Assembly: GCF_902726655.1 (NCBI RefSeq)
Contig: NZ_CACVAN010000001.1
Coordinates: forward strand, 1,922,001 to 1,986,000
Source: Virgibacillus ihumii
GTDB taxonomy: Bacteria > Bacillota > Bacilli > Bacillales > Amphibacillaceae
DNA: 64,000 nucleotides
Direction: 5' to 3'
In this document: piece after piece, positions 35,840 through 45,422 of the stretch
Layout: each line of letters opens with the position of its first letter
How positions within the stretch are numbered: position 1 is the first letter of the stretch
The notes under the pieces: model-generated
Told to the model about the DNA's origin: nothing
Seen by the model: only the letters and a program-made list of their open reading frames with translations
Databases searched by the model: none
Position numbers and translations under genes: made by a program

Positions 35840-36880
35840 CTATGCTTTGACAGCTTTCAAATCTTCAATCAATTCTTCCGCCACATTTAACACTTTTTGG
35901 GCGTCGGGAATATACGCCTGTTCCAGATTTGTAGCAAATGGCACCGGAGTATCCGGAGCACATACAGTCTTAATTGGTCCATCCAAATAGTCGAAACCTA
36001 TATCACTGATCACAGAAGCAACATCTGTGGCAGTATTATTGTGCGGATTCGATTCGTCTACAACGATAAGGCGTCCTGTTTTTTTAACAGATTCAAGAAC
36101 AGTTTCTTCATCCCATGGCGAAATAGTACGTAAGTCAACCACTTCCACCGATACACCATATTCATCCAACTGATTTGCAACCTGTTCGGCAACCTGAACC
36201 ATTTTACCAATGGCGACAATCGTCAAATCAGATCCTTCTTTTGCAACTCTCGCTTTGCCAATTTCTACTGTGTAATATTCTTCTGGAACTTCTCCCTCAG
36301 TACCGTATAGTGTCTTATCTTCAGAAAAAACAACCAGATTATCATCCTCCATAGCGGCTAAAAACAATCCCTTCGCATCATACGGATTGGAAGGCACTAC
36401 TACTTTCACTCCCGGGATCGCGCCAAACATTCCATAAAGTGTTTGAGAATGTTGTGCAGCTGCACCTACTCCCGCCCCATGTACCGTTCTGACGGTTAAA
36501 GGAATCTTGGCTTTTCCCCCAAACATATACCGCATTTTTGCACCCTGATTCAAGATCGGATCAAGCGCAAAACCAACAAAGTCATTAAACATTAGTTCCG
36601 AAATTGGTCGAAGCCCAGTTGCCGCAGCACCAACCGCTGCACTAAAATAGCCATGTTCCGCAATCGGTGTATCAATAATGCGTTGGCGGCCATATTTAGC
36701 AGCAAATCCTTTTGATACACCAAAAACACCGCCAAATGATTCGTCATTGGCCAAATGATCCACTTCGGCTCCACCAGCAACATCTGTACCAATCAAAATT
36801 ACCCGTTCATCATTTTCCAATGACATATCCATTCCTTCGTTAATTGCGCCCATATACGACATTTTCCGATTTTCACCCAT
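35840..36880 (-). CDS. acoB: 2-oxoacid/acetoin dehydrogenase E1 component, beta subunit
   Basis: 346 residues, transketolase-like pyrimidine-binding domain (GTDVAGGAE, DTPIAEHGYFSAAVGAAATG, QGAKMRYMFGG) and C-terminal transketolase domain (VVVPSNPYDAKGL). Forms the alpha2beta2 ThDP-dependent E1 with the preceding gene. AGGAGGGC precedes ATG 36880. Confidence 0.85.
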   Translation of the reverse strand: MGENRKMSYMGAINEGMDMSLENDERVILIGTDVAGGAEVDHLANDESFGGVFGVSKGFAAKYGRQRIIDTPIAEHGYFSAAVGAAATGLRPISELMFNDFVGFALDPILNQGAKMRYMFGGKAKIPLTVRTVHGAGVGAAAQHSQTLYGMFGAIPGVKVVVPSNPYDAKGLFLAAMEDDNLVVFSEDKTLYGTEGEVPEEYYTVEIGKARVAKEGSDLTIVAIGKMVQVAEQVANQLDEYGVSVEVVDLRTISPWDEETVLESVKKTGRLIVVDESNPHNNTATDVASVISDIGFDYLDGPIKTVCAPDTPVPFATNLEQAYIPDAQKVLNVAEELIEDLKAVKA

Positions 36881-36901
36881 AATTAAGCCCTCCTTTTTAA
36901 T

Positions 36902-37849
36902 TTAAGCAAACACATCTTCGAGCAATGATTTCTCATCAGGCAATGGACTATTCTCAGCAAATTCTACTGCGTCCGCTATTTTCTGTTTTGCTTCCTTTTC
37001 AATTTTGTCAGCTTCCTTATTCGTCAACCATTTGTTGTCGATCGCTTTTTCGCGGAATTCTGTAATAGGATCTCTATCCGCATTTAAATCTTCCGGAGAT
37101 TTATACTTCTGTTCGTCACCTTCAAAATGGCCATAATGGCGATACGTATTGCATTCAATCAAAGTTGGCCCTTCACCTTTTTTCGCCCGTTTAATTGCTT
37201 TTTGTACCGTACCGTAAACAGCTTCCACATCAGCACCATCTACTAATTCACCCGGCATGTTATAGGCGGAAGCTCGCTCGGCAATCGTTTCAGATGCACT
37301 CGCATATTTATGGGCAGTACCTTCGCCATATTGATTGTTCTCGCATACAAAAATGACAGGAAGATCCAAAATGGAGGCAAGATTCAGCCCTTCATGAAAT
37401 GTACCCTCATTTGAAGCCCCATCACCAAAGAAACATACAGCCACGTTCTCCTTACCTAAATTGCGGATCGATAATCCGGCACCGTTTGCCAAGCCAAAAC
37501 CGCCACCAACAATACCGTTGGCACCAAGCATACCTTTTTCAACATCGGCCACATGCATTGAACCGCCTTTTCCACGACCAAGACCATCCTTTTTCCCCAT
37601 AATTTCCGCCATCATTCGATTAACATCACACCCCTTCGCAACAGCATGGCCGTGTCCGCGGTGGGTACTTGTAATATAGTCATCGTCATCCAATTGAACC
37701 ATTACCCCCGTGGCAATGGCTTCTTCGCCAGCATACAAATGAACAAAACCGGGAATCTCACCTTTTCCAAAAGTCCGATGAACCTCATCTTCAAAAGAAC
37801 GGATTTCATTCATCTTTTGATAAATCCAGCGTGCCTCTTTCTTATTCAT
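36902..37849 (-). CDS. acoA: 2-oxoacid/acetoin dehydrogenase E1 component, alpha subunit
   Basis: 315 residues. ThDP-binding motif begins GDGASNEGTFHEG and ends CENNQYGEGT; THRGHGHAVAKG and GRGKGGSMH are typical of AcoA/PdhA. With the beta subunit it cleaves acetoin (or a 2-oxo acid) to give hydroxyethyl-ThDP for E2. Located between lpd and acoB. Confidence 0.85.
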   Translation of the reverse strand: MNKKEARWIYQKMNEIRSFEDEVHRTFGKGEIPGFVHLYAGEEAIATGVMVQLDDDDYITSTHRGHGHAVAKGCDVNRMMAEIMGKKDGLGRGKGGSMHVADVEKGMLGANGIVGGGFGLANGAGLSIRNLGKENVAVCFFGDGASNEGTFHEGLNLASILDLPVIFVCENNQYGEGTAHKYASASETIAERASAYNMPGELVDGADVEAVYGTVQKAIKRAKKGEGPTLIECNTYRHYGHFEGDEQKYKSPEDLNADRDPITEFREKAIDNKWLTNKEADKIEKEAKQKIADAVEFAENSPLPDEKSLLEDVFA

Positions 37850-37874
37850 TGCAAATTCCTCCCTTTAAATTTGA

Positions 37875-39227
37875 TTACATATGAATGGCTTGTCCGAACA
37901 ACGCATCGGCTGTTTCCCCAATAGCTTCGGACAAAGCCGGGTGAGGCTGAATTACCTCAGCTAACTCATTAATCGTTCCTTCAGAGACCTTTACGCCCAT
38001 CAATTCACCGATCATTTCCGTCGCACGCGACCCAACAATAAATACACCCAGTATTTCCTGATATTTTTTCTCGGTTACGATTTTGACAAATCCCTCTGCT
38101 TCTCCAGCCACAATTGCTTTACTGTTTCCATTCAAAGACGATCTCGTAACCGTAACATCATAACCTGCTTCTATCGCTTCTTCTTCGGTTAGTCCGATAG
38201 ATGCCGCTTCCGGATGTGTATAAATACAACGCGGAATTTCGTTCTGATTTAATTGCTTATTCCTTTCACCAGCCATAGCATGGACTGCAACCAATCCTTC
38301 CGCACTAGCTGCATGGGCCAATTGATAACTACCTGCCAAATCACCCACCGCATAAATATGTTTTTCACTTGTTTCATAGAATTTATCAACAGCTACAAAT
38401 TGCTTGTTTTGATCCATTTCCAACCCTAATTCCTCAGCAATCTGCAGGTTCGGCTTTCTCCCGGCGGCTACCAGCAGGGTGTCGAATGGAATTTCCTCAC
38501 TGCCTAAAACGATCTTCCCGTTTTGCACTTCTTTGATATCTGCCTGTGTAATGATATCAATGCCCTGCTTTTCTAATTGATTTTTCAAAGCATGCCGTAA
38601 CTCAGCTTCTTCGGTCATTAATACATCAGAAGCTATTTCAATAATCGTCACTTCAGTTCCCAGCATCGCAACAGCTGAAGCCAGTTCTGATGCGATTACT
38701 CCACCTCCAATAACCGCCAATTTCTTTGGAAGCTCGGCTCTGTCAAAAAACGTATCGGTAGTCTCGTAGTCTATTTCTTCAATCCCTGTAATAGGCGGTA
38801 CAAATGGTTTACTTCCTGTCGCCAATAAAATATGGTCTCCTTTAATCTTTTCATTTCCCACTAACACTGTCCTATCTTTTTGGACAACGGCTTCCCCTTC
38901 GTAAATCGAAACATCATTCTTCTTTAATAGATAGCTTACCCCGTTTGTCAACGTTTGCACTACTTCATTCTTCCGTTCCGTAAGCTTTGGGTAATCGATT
39001 TGTGTCTTTCCGGTTTCAATCCCCCAGTCATTCGCCTGCTTAATGGTTTGAACCATTTCACCATGTTTCAACAATGTCTTGGATGGAATACAACCAACGT
39101 TAAGACATGTTCCGCCAACCTTGGACTTCTCCACAATGGCTGTCTTTTTTCCCAATTGCGCTGCCCGAATTGCGGAAGCATAACCGCCGGGGCCTGAACC
39201 AATTACTACGACATCAAAATTTTTCAA
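37875..39227 (-). CDS. lpdA: Dihydrolipoamide dehydrogenase (E3)
   Basis: 450 residues: FAD motif GSGPGGYASAIRAAQLG, redox disulfide GGTCLNVGCIPSK, NAD motif GGGVIASELAS, and the C-terminal HPALSEA catalytic His motif. It re-oxidises the lipoyl group. First gene of the operon, unlike B. subtilis acoABCL where it is last. The start is TTG 39227, with AAAGGGG eight bases upstream. Preceded by a sigma-54 promoter. Confidence 0.9.
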   Translation of the reverse strand: MKNFDVVVIGSGPGGYASAIRAAQLGKKTAIVEKSKVGGTCLNVGCIPSKTLLKHGEMVQTIKQANDWGIETGKTQIDYPKLTERKNEVVQTLTNGVSYLLKKNDVSIYEGEAVVQKDRTVLVGNEKIKGDHILLATGSKPFVPPITGIEEIDYETTDTFFDRAELPKKLAVIGGGVIASELASAVAMLGTEVTIIEIASDVLMTEEAELRHALKNQLEKQGIDIITQADIKEVQNGKIVLGSEEIPFDTLLVAAGRKPNLQIAEELGLEMDQNKQFVAVDKFYETSEKHIYAVGDLAGSYQLAHAASAEGLVAVHAMAGERNKQLNQNEIPRCIYTHPEAASIGLTEEEAIEAGYDVTVTRSSLNGNSKAIVAGEAEGFVKIVTEKKYQEILGVFIVGSRATEMIGELMGVKVSEGTINELAEVIQPHPALSEAIGETADALFGQAIHM

Positions 39228-39335
39228 TTAATCATCCCCTTTCTGACAAAAGGCATTTGTAATTCTTATGTGCTCGATTTACCTTATTAGCCGTTCAAAT
39301 TAGAAGCCTCCTTTTTCTCCGTTTCATAATTTACA

Positions 39336-39353
39336 ATGCAAAAATTATGCCAA
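39336..39353 (-). promoter_or_regulatory. Sigma-54 (-24/-12) promoter of the aco-type operon
   Basis: Minus strand TTGGCATAATTTTTGCAT: GG and GC elements with the invariant 10-base spacing, matching the consensus TTGGCAC-N5-TTGC. Located 109 bp upstream of the lpd start, and served by the sigma-54 activator encoded just upstream. Confidence 0.82.
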
Positions 39354-39370
39354 AAAATAACTCCCTTAAA

Positions 39371-39386
39371 ATGACAGCGTTTTCAA
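39371..39386 (-). promoter_or_regulatory. Candidate CcpA (cre) site upstream of the sigma-54 promoter
   Basis: Minus strand TTGAAAACGCTGTCAT matches WTGNAARCGNWWWCAW at 15 of 16 positions. It lies 18 bp above the -24 element, within the likely activator-binding region. B. subtilis aco genes are under CcpA control, so the arrangement makes sense. Confidence 0.6.
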
Positions 39387-39407
39387 TAATTTCGATTTAT
39401 ACAGACA

Positions 39408-39445
39408 AAAAAATGAGACAACTTTATTAAATCGTCTCATTTTTT
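39408..39445. terminator. Terminator after acoR
   Basis: 12-bp perfect arms AAAAAATGAGAC (39408-39419) and GTCTCATTTTTT (39434-39445) with a 14-base loop. It separates acoR from the upstream regulatory region of the aco operon. Confidence 0.75.
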
Positions 39446-39469
39446 CTCATGACCTATTAATCTTATTGA

Positions 39470-41284
39470 TTAAATATTATATTTCTTTAACTTCCTATAC
39501 AAAGTAGCCTTAGACATACTTAGTTCTTCTGTAGCATCAGATACTTTCCCATTACATTTTGCCAGAGCTTTTTTAATTCTGTTAATCTCCAATTGTTCTT
39601 TATAGGTACTAACTTCCGTATTACTATTTTCCACTTGAACAGGTTCCAATGATGATACAAGTTGAAATAAATCCCTATCATTTGGTTCTTTATCAGCATA
39701 AAGTATTTCACATCGTTCCAGCGCATTATATAATTCACGGACGTTTCCACGCCACTCGCCCTGCATGAAGATCTTTTCCAATCGCTTGTGCCAGGATGGC
39801 ATCCATTTTTTCCGCTGAAGGTAATCTCTTATAAAGTGTATAATATCTTCTTTTCGTTCTTTTAATGGCGGGATTTGAATCGGGAAAACATAAATCCGGT
39901 AAAATAAATCCTCCCTAAATTTGCCCTGTTTCACTAATTGTCTGATATCCCTATTGGATGCTGTAATAATTCTTATATTGACACGGATTAAATTACTTCC
40001 GCCAATCCGGGTTATTTCTTTCTGCTGCAGCGCTCTTAACAGTGCAACCTGCATCGAGGAGGACATTTCTTCAATTTCATCAAGGAATAATGTGCCGCCA
40101 TCTGCCTGTTGAAATTTCCCTCTATGCCCCTTATTATTTGCCCCTGTAAATGAACCAGATTCATAACCAAACAATTCACTCTCCAATAACCCTTCTGGTA
40201 CGGCACCACAATTTACTGTCAAAAAAGGACCATTGGAACGTTTGCTGTTATCATGGATGGCCTGGGCAACCAAATCTTTACCAGTACCGGTTTCCCCGTA
40301 AATATAAACGGGAGTGTCTTTTACAGCCACCTTTTCGACCTGAGACAATACACTATGAAACTTCTCACTTGTCCCTTTTAGACCTTTAAACACAACTGAA
40401 TCATCATCATGACCGGGTATTGTAACAGGAGTACGGTATCCAATAATACGATTTTCATTTAAAATAGGGGTACGGAAATTGGATAGTTGAATGTCTGTTT
40501 CTTCGCTTAATGTTGTAAGAGTGGCACCGACATATTCCTGGTAACCAGGTAACAATTCCATTGGCAATGAACAAATTTCATCGTTTATGGAACTTACAAT
40601 ACAATTTTGCTCGGATCCAAATCTTGTTCGCATCAGAACTTCCATATCTTCTTGCTTTTGGTTTTTCCATTCCAACGAAATAGAATCGGCCGCTAATTTG
40701 ACGGAAGCCAGTACATAGTCGTAATTAATGGAGTGGTATAAACTGGAAATGTTAAGCGCACCAATAACCTCATCATACTGATCAAAAATAGGGGCAGCAG
40801 TACAATTCCATTCCTGGGAAGCAATAGAAAAATGTTCATACCCTTTAACAGTTATCGGCTTTTTTAACCGGAGCGCAAGACCGATTGCATTGGTGCCAAC
40901 CTCTATCTCATCCCATTTCGCACCTTCTTTAAAATAGATTTTATACGCTGCATTCTTGACGGTCTTCTCCCCATCTTGTTGCAGAATGTACCCATCCCGG
41001 TCGGTTAATGTTGTAATATACTTCCAACCCTTTAAGAAATTCTGTAATTGCCTGATATGAGGTTTTGCCAAATCCAGCAACAGTTTATTTTTCTTCATTT
41101 TCTGTTCAAGTAACTTGGGGTCTAAAATCCGATCTGCTATACCGTCATAAGGGTTCACCTGATGCCTTCTGCAATAATGCCAAGATTCAATAATGTCACT
41201 GGATAATCCTGTTTCTTGTAGTGGCAATGCTTCATTTTCAAGAAAGTGGTTCCACGTTTGTTTTGAGACAAGAGCTTTTGACAT
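39470..41284 (-). CDS. acoR: Sigma-54-dependent transcriptional activator, AcoR type
   Basis: 604 residues from ATG 41284 (MSKALVSKQTW). N-terminal GAF-containing sensor region (EVGTNAIGLALRLKKPI, CTAAPIFD), central AAA+ domain with Walker A GETGTGKD, sigma-54 contact loop GSFTGA, Walker B TLFLDEIEE and arginine finger region, then a Fis-type HTH (VSDATEELSMSKATLYRKL). This is the AcoR layout: it activates acetoin-catabolic genes from -24/-12 promoters. Exactly such a promoter precedes the following operon. The upstream reading frame (to 41443) has no ribosome site. Confidence 0.88.
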   Translation of the reverse strand: MSKALVSKQTWNHFLENEALPLQETGLSSDIIESWHYCRRHQVNPYDGIADRILDPKLLEQKMKKNKLLLDLAKPHIRQLQNFLKGWKYITTLTDRDGYILQQDGEKTVKNAAYKIYFKEGAKWDEIEVGTNAIGLALRLKKPITVKGYEHFSIASQEWNCTAAPIFDQYDEVIGALNISSLYHSINYDYVLASVKLAADSISLEWKNQKQEDMEVLMRTRFGSEQNCIVSSINDEICSLPMELLPGYQEYVGATLTTLSEETDIQLSNFRTPILNENRIIGYRTPVTIPGHDDDSVVFKGLKGTSEKFHSVLSQVEKVAVKDTPVYIYGETGTGKDLVAQAIHDNSKRSNGPFLTVNCGAVPEGLLESELFGYESGSFTGANNKGHRGKFQQADGGTLFLDEIEEMSSSMQVALLRALQQKEITRIGGSNLIRVNIRIITASNRDIRQLVKQGKFREDLFYRIYVFPIQIPPLKERKEDIIHFIRDYLQRKKWMPSWHKRLEKIFMQGEWRGNVRELYNALERCEILYADKEPNDRDLFQLVSSLEPVQVENSNTEVSTYKEQLEINRIKKALAKCNGKVSDATEELSMSKATLYRKLKKYNI

Positions 41285-41474
41285 TACCTTATCTCCCCCT
41301 AAAGGTTTTTCATAAACAATTAGATTGACCATCCGGAATAGTTTGCAGAATAATCTAATTATACTATAAACTATACAATAAAAAATACACTGATACAAGG
41401 AGCTGGTATTTGAAAGGAGGGGAGTTTTCTCCTCACCTTGCACTCCATTTTAAATTCTTATTATAACTGACTCA

Positions 41475-42011
41475 TCATAAAGAACTGTCCAAACCCATAA
41501 GGGATTCTGTTTTCTTTAAATCTCCTTCAAATACCATATTACGAATTCTTGTTGAAGAAATACGCAAACCTTGATTACAACAAACTTCACTAACAGTTTG
41601 AACAAAAAAGTGATTTTTCAGTAGAGCAACATCTCCTTTTCGGTTTTTACCAAATCGGAAGTCTTCTCCTACTCTTATATTTTTTGGGGACAAATGCTTT
41701 AATTCATTTATGAAACTATTTGGAGTGCGCTTTATATATGATTCATTAAATTGCGCAACAATAACATAATCGACACCCAGCTTTTTAAACTTTTGTATCT
41801 TTTCTTCAATAGAAGTTAAAATGTACGCACCTTGAAAATAAGTTCGTGGTGGAGGATCAAAAGTATATACTACACTTGGGATTCTCCTTTTTTTACTTTC
41901 CCTGACAGCTTCCTGAATAACTGCTTGATGACCGCGATGTACACCATCAAAAGCACCTATTGCAATAATTGACTCAGATAAATTAAGTTTTTCCGCTTTA
42001 TAAATTTCCAT
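41475..42011 (-). CDS. Stand-alone FAD synthetase-like nucleotidyltransferase (RibF N-domain)
   Basis: 178 residues from ATG 42011. It has GAFDGVHRGHQAV (nucleotidyltransferase HxGH-type site), TFDPPPRTYF, VGEDFRFGKNRKGD and the C-terminal ISSTRIRNM, all features of the FAD-synthetase half of RibF. The riboflavin-kinase half is absent, so by itself it could only adenylate FMN. Directly downstream of an FAD/FADH2-using HpaB-type monooxygenase gene, which suggests it raises local FAD supply. The gap between the two genes is 118 bp. Confidence 0.75.
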   Translation of the reverse strand: MEIYKAEKLNLSESIIAIGAFDGVHRGHQAVIQEAVRESKKRRIPSVVYTFDPPPRTYFQGAYILTSIEEKIQKFKKLGVDYVIVAQFNESYIKRTPNSFINELKHLSPKNIRVGEDFRFGKNRKGDVALLKNHFFVQTVSEVCCNQGLRISSTRIRNMVFEGDLKKTESLMGLDSSL

Positions 42012-42128
42012 TACGACCACGTCCTTTAATTAGTTTATTTTGTTACAAACTAAATTAAAAATGTACCTTTATTTCCTGGATATCTACAATATATACTTTG
42101 TTGTAGTAATGTTCACTTCATTAAATAG

Positions 42129-43610
42129 TTAAAATGTGTTTGATTTTGTTAACTCTAATGTTCCTTCTAGTGACTTTTCAACCATTGGATAGGTTGGCCT
42201 ATTCTTTTTATACATATTATAAAACGTTGTCATCTCACGAATCGGATCACCGGAATAATACCTCTCATATTGTACTAGTCTTTGTCCAAAAGCCTCACCA
42301 CAAAGGTCCCACGCTAATTTAAATAAACGTATTCGTTTCTCAGCGGATACACCTGTATGTCCGGAAAAATATTTATTCATATCCTCGGAAAACTCAGGAT
42401 TTAAGAAATCCCTTTCAGATGGCATCATTAATAACTCTCTGGCACCAACAGTTTGTAATGCCTCAATTGCTTTTGGATACATATTAGGTAATATTCCTCG
42501 AATTGTTTCAAGTGGTATGTCATTAAGAACGGCTTCACCATTTGAGGTTATTTCATATTCATATTCTGCAATCCGTAGCAACGCCCTTATGGTTTCAACT
42601 GTTTGTATTAATTTAGCTAAAAGGTTTTGTATATTTAATGAACCGTCGGAACCTGTTGCATCAGCTATATTCCTTGCAACTTCAGTAACGAATGAAAATT
42701 TTACAAGCCCTCTTATTCCTGACTGATGTGTGGCTTGTAAATTAATGCCTGTTTTTTGACATAATAAATTTCCTGCTTCAACATTTTGATTAATAAACAT
42801 GCGTTCCCAAGGGACTAAAACATTATTAAAGACTAATACTGCATCCATTTCTTCATATCTCGAAGCTAATGGATGATCCCATATCGAAAGTGTACCATTC
42901 TGGGTTTGCTCACGACATAGAATTCGTAAGCCAGGAGTATCAATTGGGAGAGCAAATGAAATTGCATATTTTTCATCACCCGGCTTAAAACTTTGATATG
43001 AATAAATAATTACCTCATCGGTCATTGGTGCCAGTGTTGCAATCATTTTAGAGCCACGAACAATCAATCCATCATCCGTTTCTTTTACTACGCCCAAATG
43101 AGTATATATATCTCCGTGTTCGTGAGAAGATTTACTTCGATCGTTTTGCGGATTTGTAATGGCGTTTGTTAAAAATAAATCATTGTCTCTGATATAGCGA
43201 TAATAATTTACAATATTTTCTCCCCACTGTTCTTCGTATTGTCTGAAAAACCAGTCATTGGTTGCCATCGATGTAACCACTGTTGATAAAAAATCCGGAG
43301 TCCTGCCCATTAAACCAAATGTTGCTTCCGCCCAAACTTCATATAACCTTCTGCGCTTTTGTAAATCTTCACCATTCCGAGGAATCAAAAATGCATTATT
43401 GACACGCTCGCCAGTCTCTTTACAAATATGTGTTATTTCTTCTTGAATATCAGGATCGTGCTGCATGTCATATAAGCTGGCAAGTTCTTTAATTGGCTGT
43501 TTAAAAACAGGTTCATTCACGACATCAGTTATTCTTTTACCACCCATCCAGATTTCTGCCTGCTTCGATTTCAAACAATTAATATAATCTTCTCCTGTTC
43601 TTATTCCCAT
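42129..43610 (-). CDS. HpaB-type FADH2-dependent aromatic monooxygenase, copy 1
   Basis: 493 residues, HpaB/acyl-CoA-dehydrogenase-like fold: [10 protein letters not shown] start, [82 protein letters not shown]. Annotated homologues are called 4-hydroxyphenylacetate 3-monooxygenase, but in Geobacillus a related two-component enzyme is anthranilate 3-monooxygenase. It is clearly paralogous to the gene at 55485-56969. Neighbours are a TRAP transporter and an FAD-synthetase-like gene, so its substrate may differ from copy 2. Needs reduced FAD from a separate reductase. Confidence 0.82.
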   Translation of the reverse strand: MGIRTGEDYINCLKSKQAEIWMGGKRITDVVNEPVFKQPIKELASLYDMQHDPDIQEEITHICKETGERVNNAFLIPRNGEDLQKRRRLYEVWAEATFGLMGRTPDFLSTVVTSMATNDWFFRQYEEQWGENIVNYYRYIRDNDLFLTNAITNPQNDRSKSSHEHGDIYTHLGVVKETDDGLIVRGSKMIATLAPMTDEVIIYSYQSFKPGDEKYAISFALPIDTPGLRILCREQTQNGTLSIWDHPLASRYEEMDAVLVFNNVLVPWERMFINQNVEAGNLLCQKTGINLQATHQSGIRGLVKFSFVTEVARNIADATGSDGSLNIQNLLAKLIQTVETIRALLRIAEYEYEITSNGEAVLNDIPLETIRGILPNMYPKAIEALQTVGARELLMMPSERDFLNPEFSEDMNKYFSGHTGVSAEKRIRLFKLAWDLCGEAFGQRLVQYERYYSGDPIREMTTFYNMYKKNRPTYPMVEKSLEGTLELTKSNTF

Positions 43611-44141
43611 TAATTTTCTCCCTCAATAATTTAATATTTTCAATCCATATATCAATGTTCATTTTTAGATATTTCCCTAAAAAAGGATTTACAGGGGAAC
43701 GTTTACATTACCTAAATATAGAACATGATATCCACCTTCATACTAAGTTCATACGACAGTGGATAAATAATTTAAACACCTTTTTTTATTGGAGTGTAAA
43801 TATACTATAATGAGTAATACTTTTTGTAACAACGGCTGGATTTAACACTATGAAATAAATAAAAACTTTCGTCATTGACTCTCTTTGGATAAGAATTTTT
43901 ATTTTAGCAAAGGTTGTAAAAATATTGATGGCTTAGTTACTTCCATTTCGCTGAAACGCCTTTATATCAAGGGACTGGCATTTGGATAAAGCGGAGATTA
44001 CGAGGTGATACGGTGAATCCACGGGCTAAATACTCTTCATCTCAAATGAGCGTTGAACTGTTGAGGGAGAGGGGGTGTTCCCCCTCTTTATCCCTTTCAC
44101 CAAGTTTACTTTTACGATATCTTTTGAATATTCACATCCGG
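43611..44141. other. Intergenic region without a recognised gene
   Basis: 531 bp between the TRAP permease and HpaB copy 1. Contains a GC-rich hairpin AGAGGGGG-TGTT-CCCCCTCT (44068-44087) with no T-run on either side, and a partial cre-like half near 43690-43710. The stretch 43930-44060 has a base composition unlike its AT-rich surroundings and may be the remnant of an older element, but no protein family is recognisable in any frame. Confidence 0.4.
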
Positions 44142-45422
44142 TTATAACCCTATAAGCCTTGGAATAAACATAACTGCACTTTCCCAGTATGTAATTATAA
44201 TAAGGCAAAACACACCAACCACTAAAAAAGGGAATACGGATGTTACCATTTTTTCAAACTTTACTTCAGCAATTGACGAAACTATAAAAAGTCCTGTTCC
44301 AACAGGTGGAGTTAGTAAACCTATTGTTAAGTTAATACAAATAACTACTCCAAAATGAACCGGATCAATCCCATACGTAATTAATAATGGCGTGAAAACC
44401 GGAACCAATATAATTAGAGCAGCAATCCCATCCAAAAACGCCCCAAGTATGAGAAGAAAGATGTTAACTAACATAAGAAATACAAGTGGGTTTTCAGAAA
44501 TAGACACCATTCCATTAGCAATCGCCTGTGGAATTTGTTCAAATGCAATCATCCATCCAAATGCATTTGCCATAGCAATTAAGAATGTAACCGTTGCAGT
44601 ACTAATGGCGGTATTTGAAAAAACATCAGGAAGTTTACCCAGCTTCAGTTCTTTATAAAAAAAGTAACCTACTACAAAAGCTACCACGCAGGCTACTGCG
44701 GCAGATTCAGTAACCGTGAATACGCCAGTTAATATCCCTACTATGATTATGACCGGCACGAGCAAGGCTGGCAAAACATTTAATGTGCTTTTCCAAACCT
44801 CTGTCCACGATGGCCTTTCACTTTTGGGAAAATTGTATTTGTACCCCATAATAGATATCAAAGCAATAAAAGCAATGCCATAAATAATCCCAGGTATAAT
44901 CCCAGCCATAAAAAGGCTGCTAATAGACGAACCTGATAATGTCCCATAGATAATAAAAATCATACTTGGAGGAATTATTGGAGCCACAATGGAGGAGGAA
45001 AGGGTAAGTGCAGCAGAGAATCCCCTATCATAACCCTCTTTTTCCATTTCAGGAACCATTGTTTTACTCATCATTGCGGATTGAGCATTCGCAGAACCTA
45101 ATATAGAGGCCAAAAACATATTAGCCACAACTGTTACATATGCTAATCCCCCCCTAAAATGACCTAATAGAACTTTAGAAAACTTTACTAGCTTCGTAGT
45201 AATACCTCCACTGTTCATCAATTCACCTGTAAGCATAAAAAGGGGGATAGCTAGTAAACCATAGTTATTTAACCCGGAAAACAATTGTGTGGGCATAGAA
45301 TGTAATAACTCAGTATTTCCTAACGTAAAGAAATACAATACTGTTATCATACCAATCACCAGAGAAATAGGAATTCCTATAACCAATAAAAGAAAGAACA
45401 AAAGAATTACAACGATTGTCAC
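44142..45422 (-). CDS. dctM: TRAP transporter large permease (DctM type)
   Basis: 426 residues, about 12 membrane helices, typical DctM blocks (GIPISLVIGMITVLYF, LFMLTGELMNSGGIT, IVAPIIPPSMIFIIYG, GLLTPPVGTGLF). Starts at GTG 45422, overlapping the DctQ stop. Main Na+-coupled channel of a TRAP importer for organic acids. Its operon lies between the IclR regulator and HpaB copy 1, so an aromatic or aliphatic carboxylate is a likely cargo. Confidence 0.9.
   Translation of the reverse strand: MTIVVILLFFLLLVIGIPISLVIGMITVLYFFTLGNTELLHSMPTQLFSGLNNYGLLAIPLFMLTGELMNSGGITTKLVKFSKVLLGHFRGGLAYVTVVANMFLASILGSANAQSAMMSKTMVPEMEKEGYDRGFSAALTLSSSIVAPIIPPSMIFIIYGTLSGSSISSLFMAGIIPGIIYGIAFIALISIMGYKYNFPKSERPSWTEVWKSTLNVLPALLVPVIIIVGILTGVFTVTESAAVACVVAFVVGYFFYKELKLGKLPDVFSNTAISTATVTFLIAMANAFGWMIAFEQIPQAIANGMVSISENPLVFLMLVNIFLLILGAFLDGIAALIILVPVFTPLLITYGIDPVHFGVVICINLTIGLLTPPVGTGLFIVSSIAEVKFEKMVTSVFPFLVVGVFCLIIITYWESAVMFIPRLIGL

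Noticed and set aside
42012..42128. FMN riboswitch before the FAD-synthetase-like gene
   Set aside because: The gap is AT-rich and shows none of the conserved RFN-element blocks.
43690..43712. cre site upstream of hpaB1
   Set aside because: The left half TGTAAACG is good but the right half (CCCCT) fails at several positions.
44026..44208. 60-codon minus frame overlapping the end of dctM
   Set aside because: Starts inside dctM in a different frame and shows no recognisable domain.
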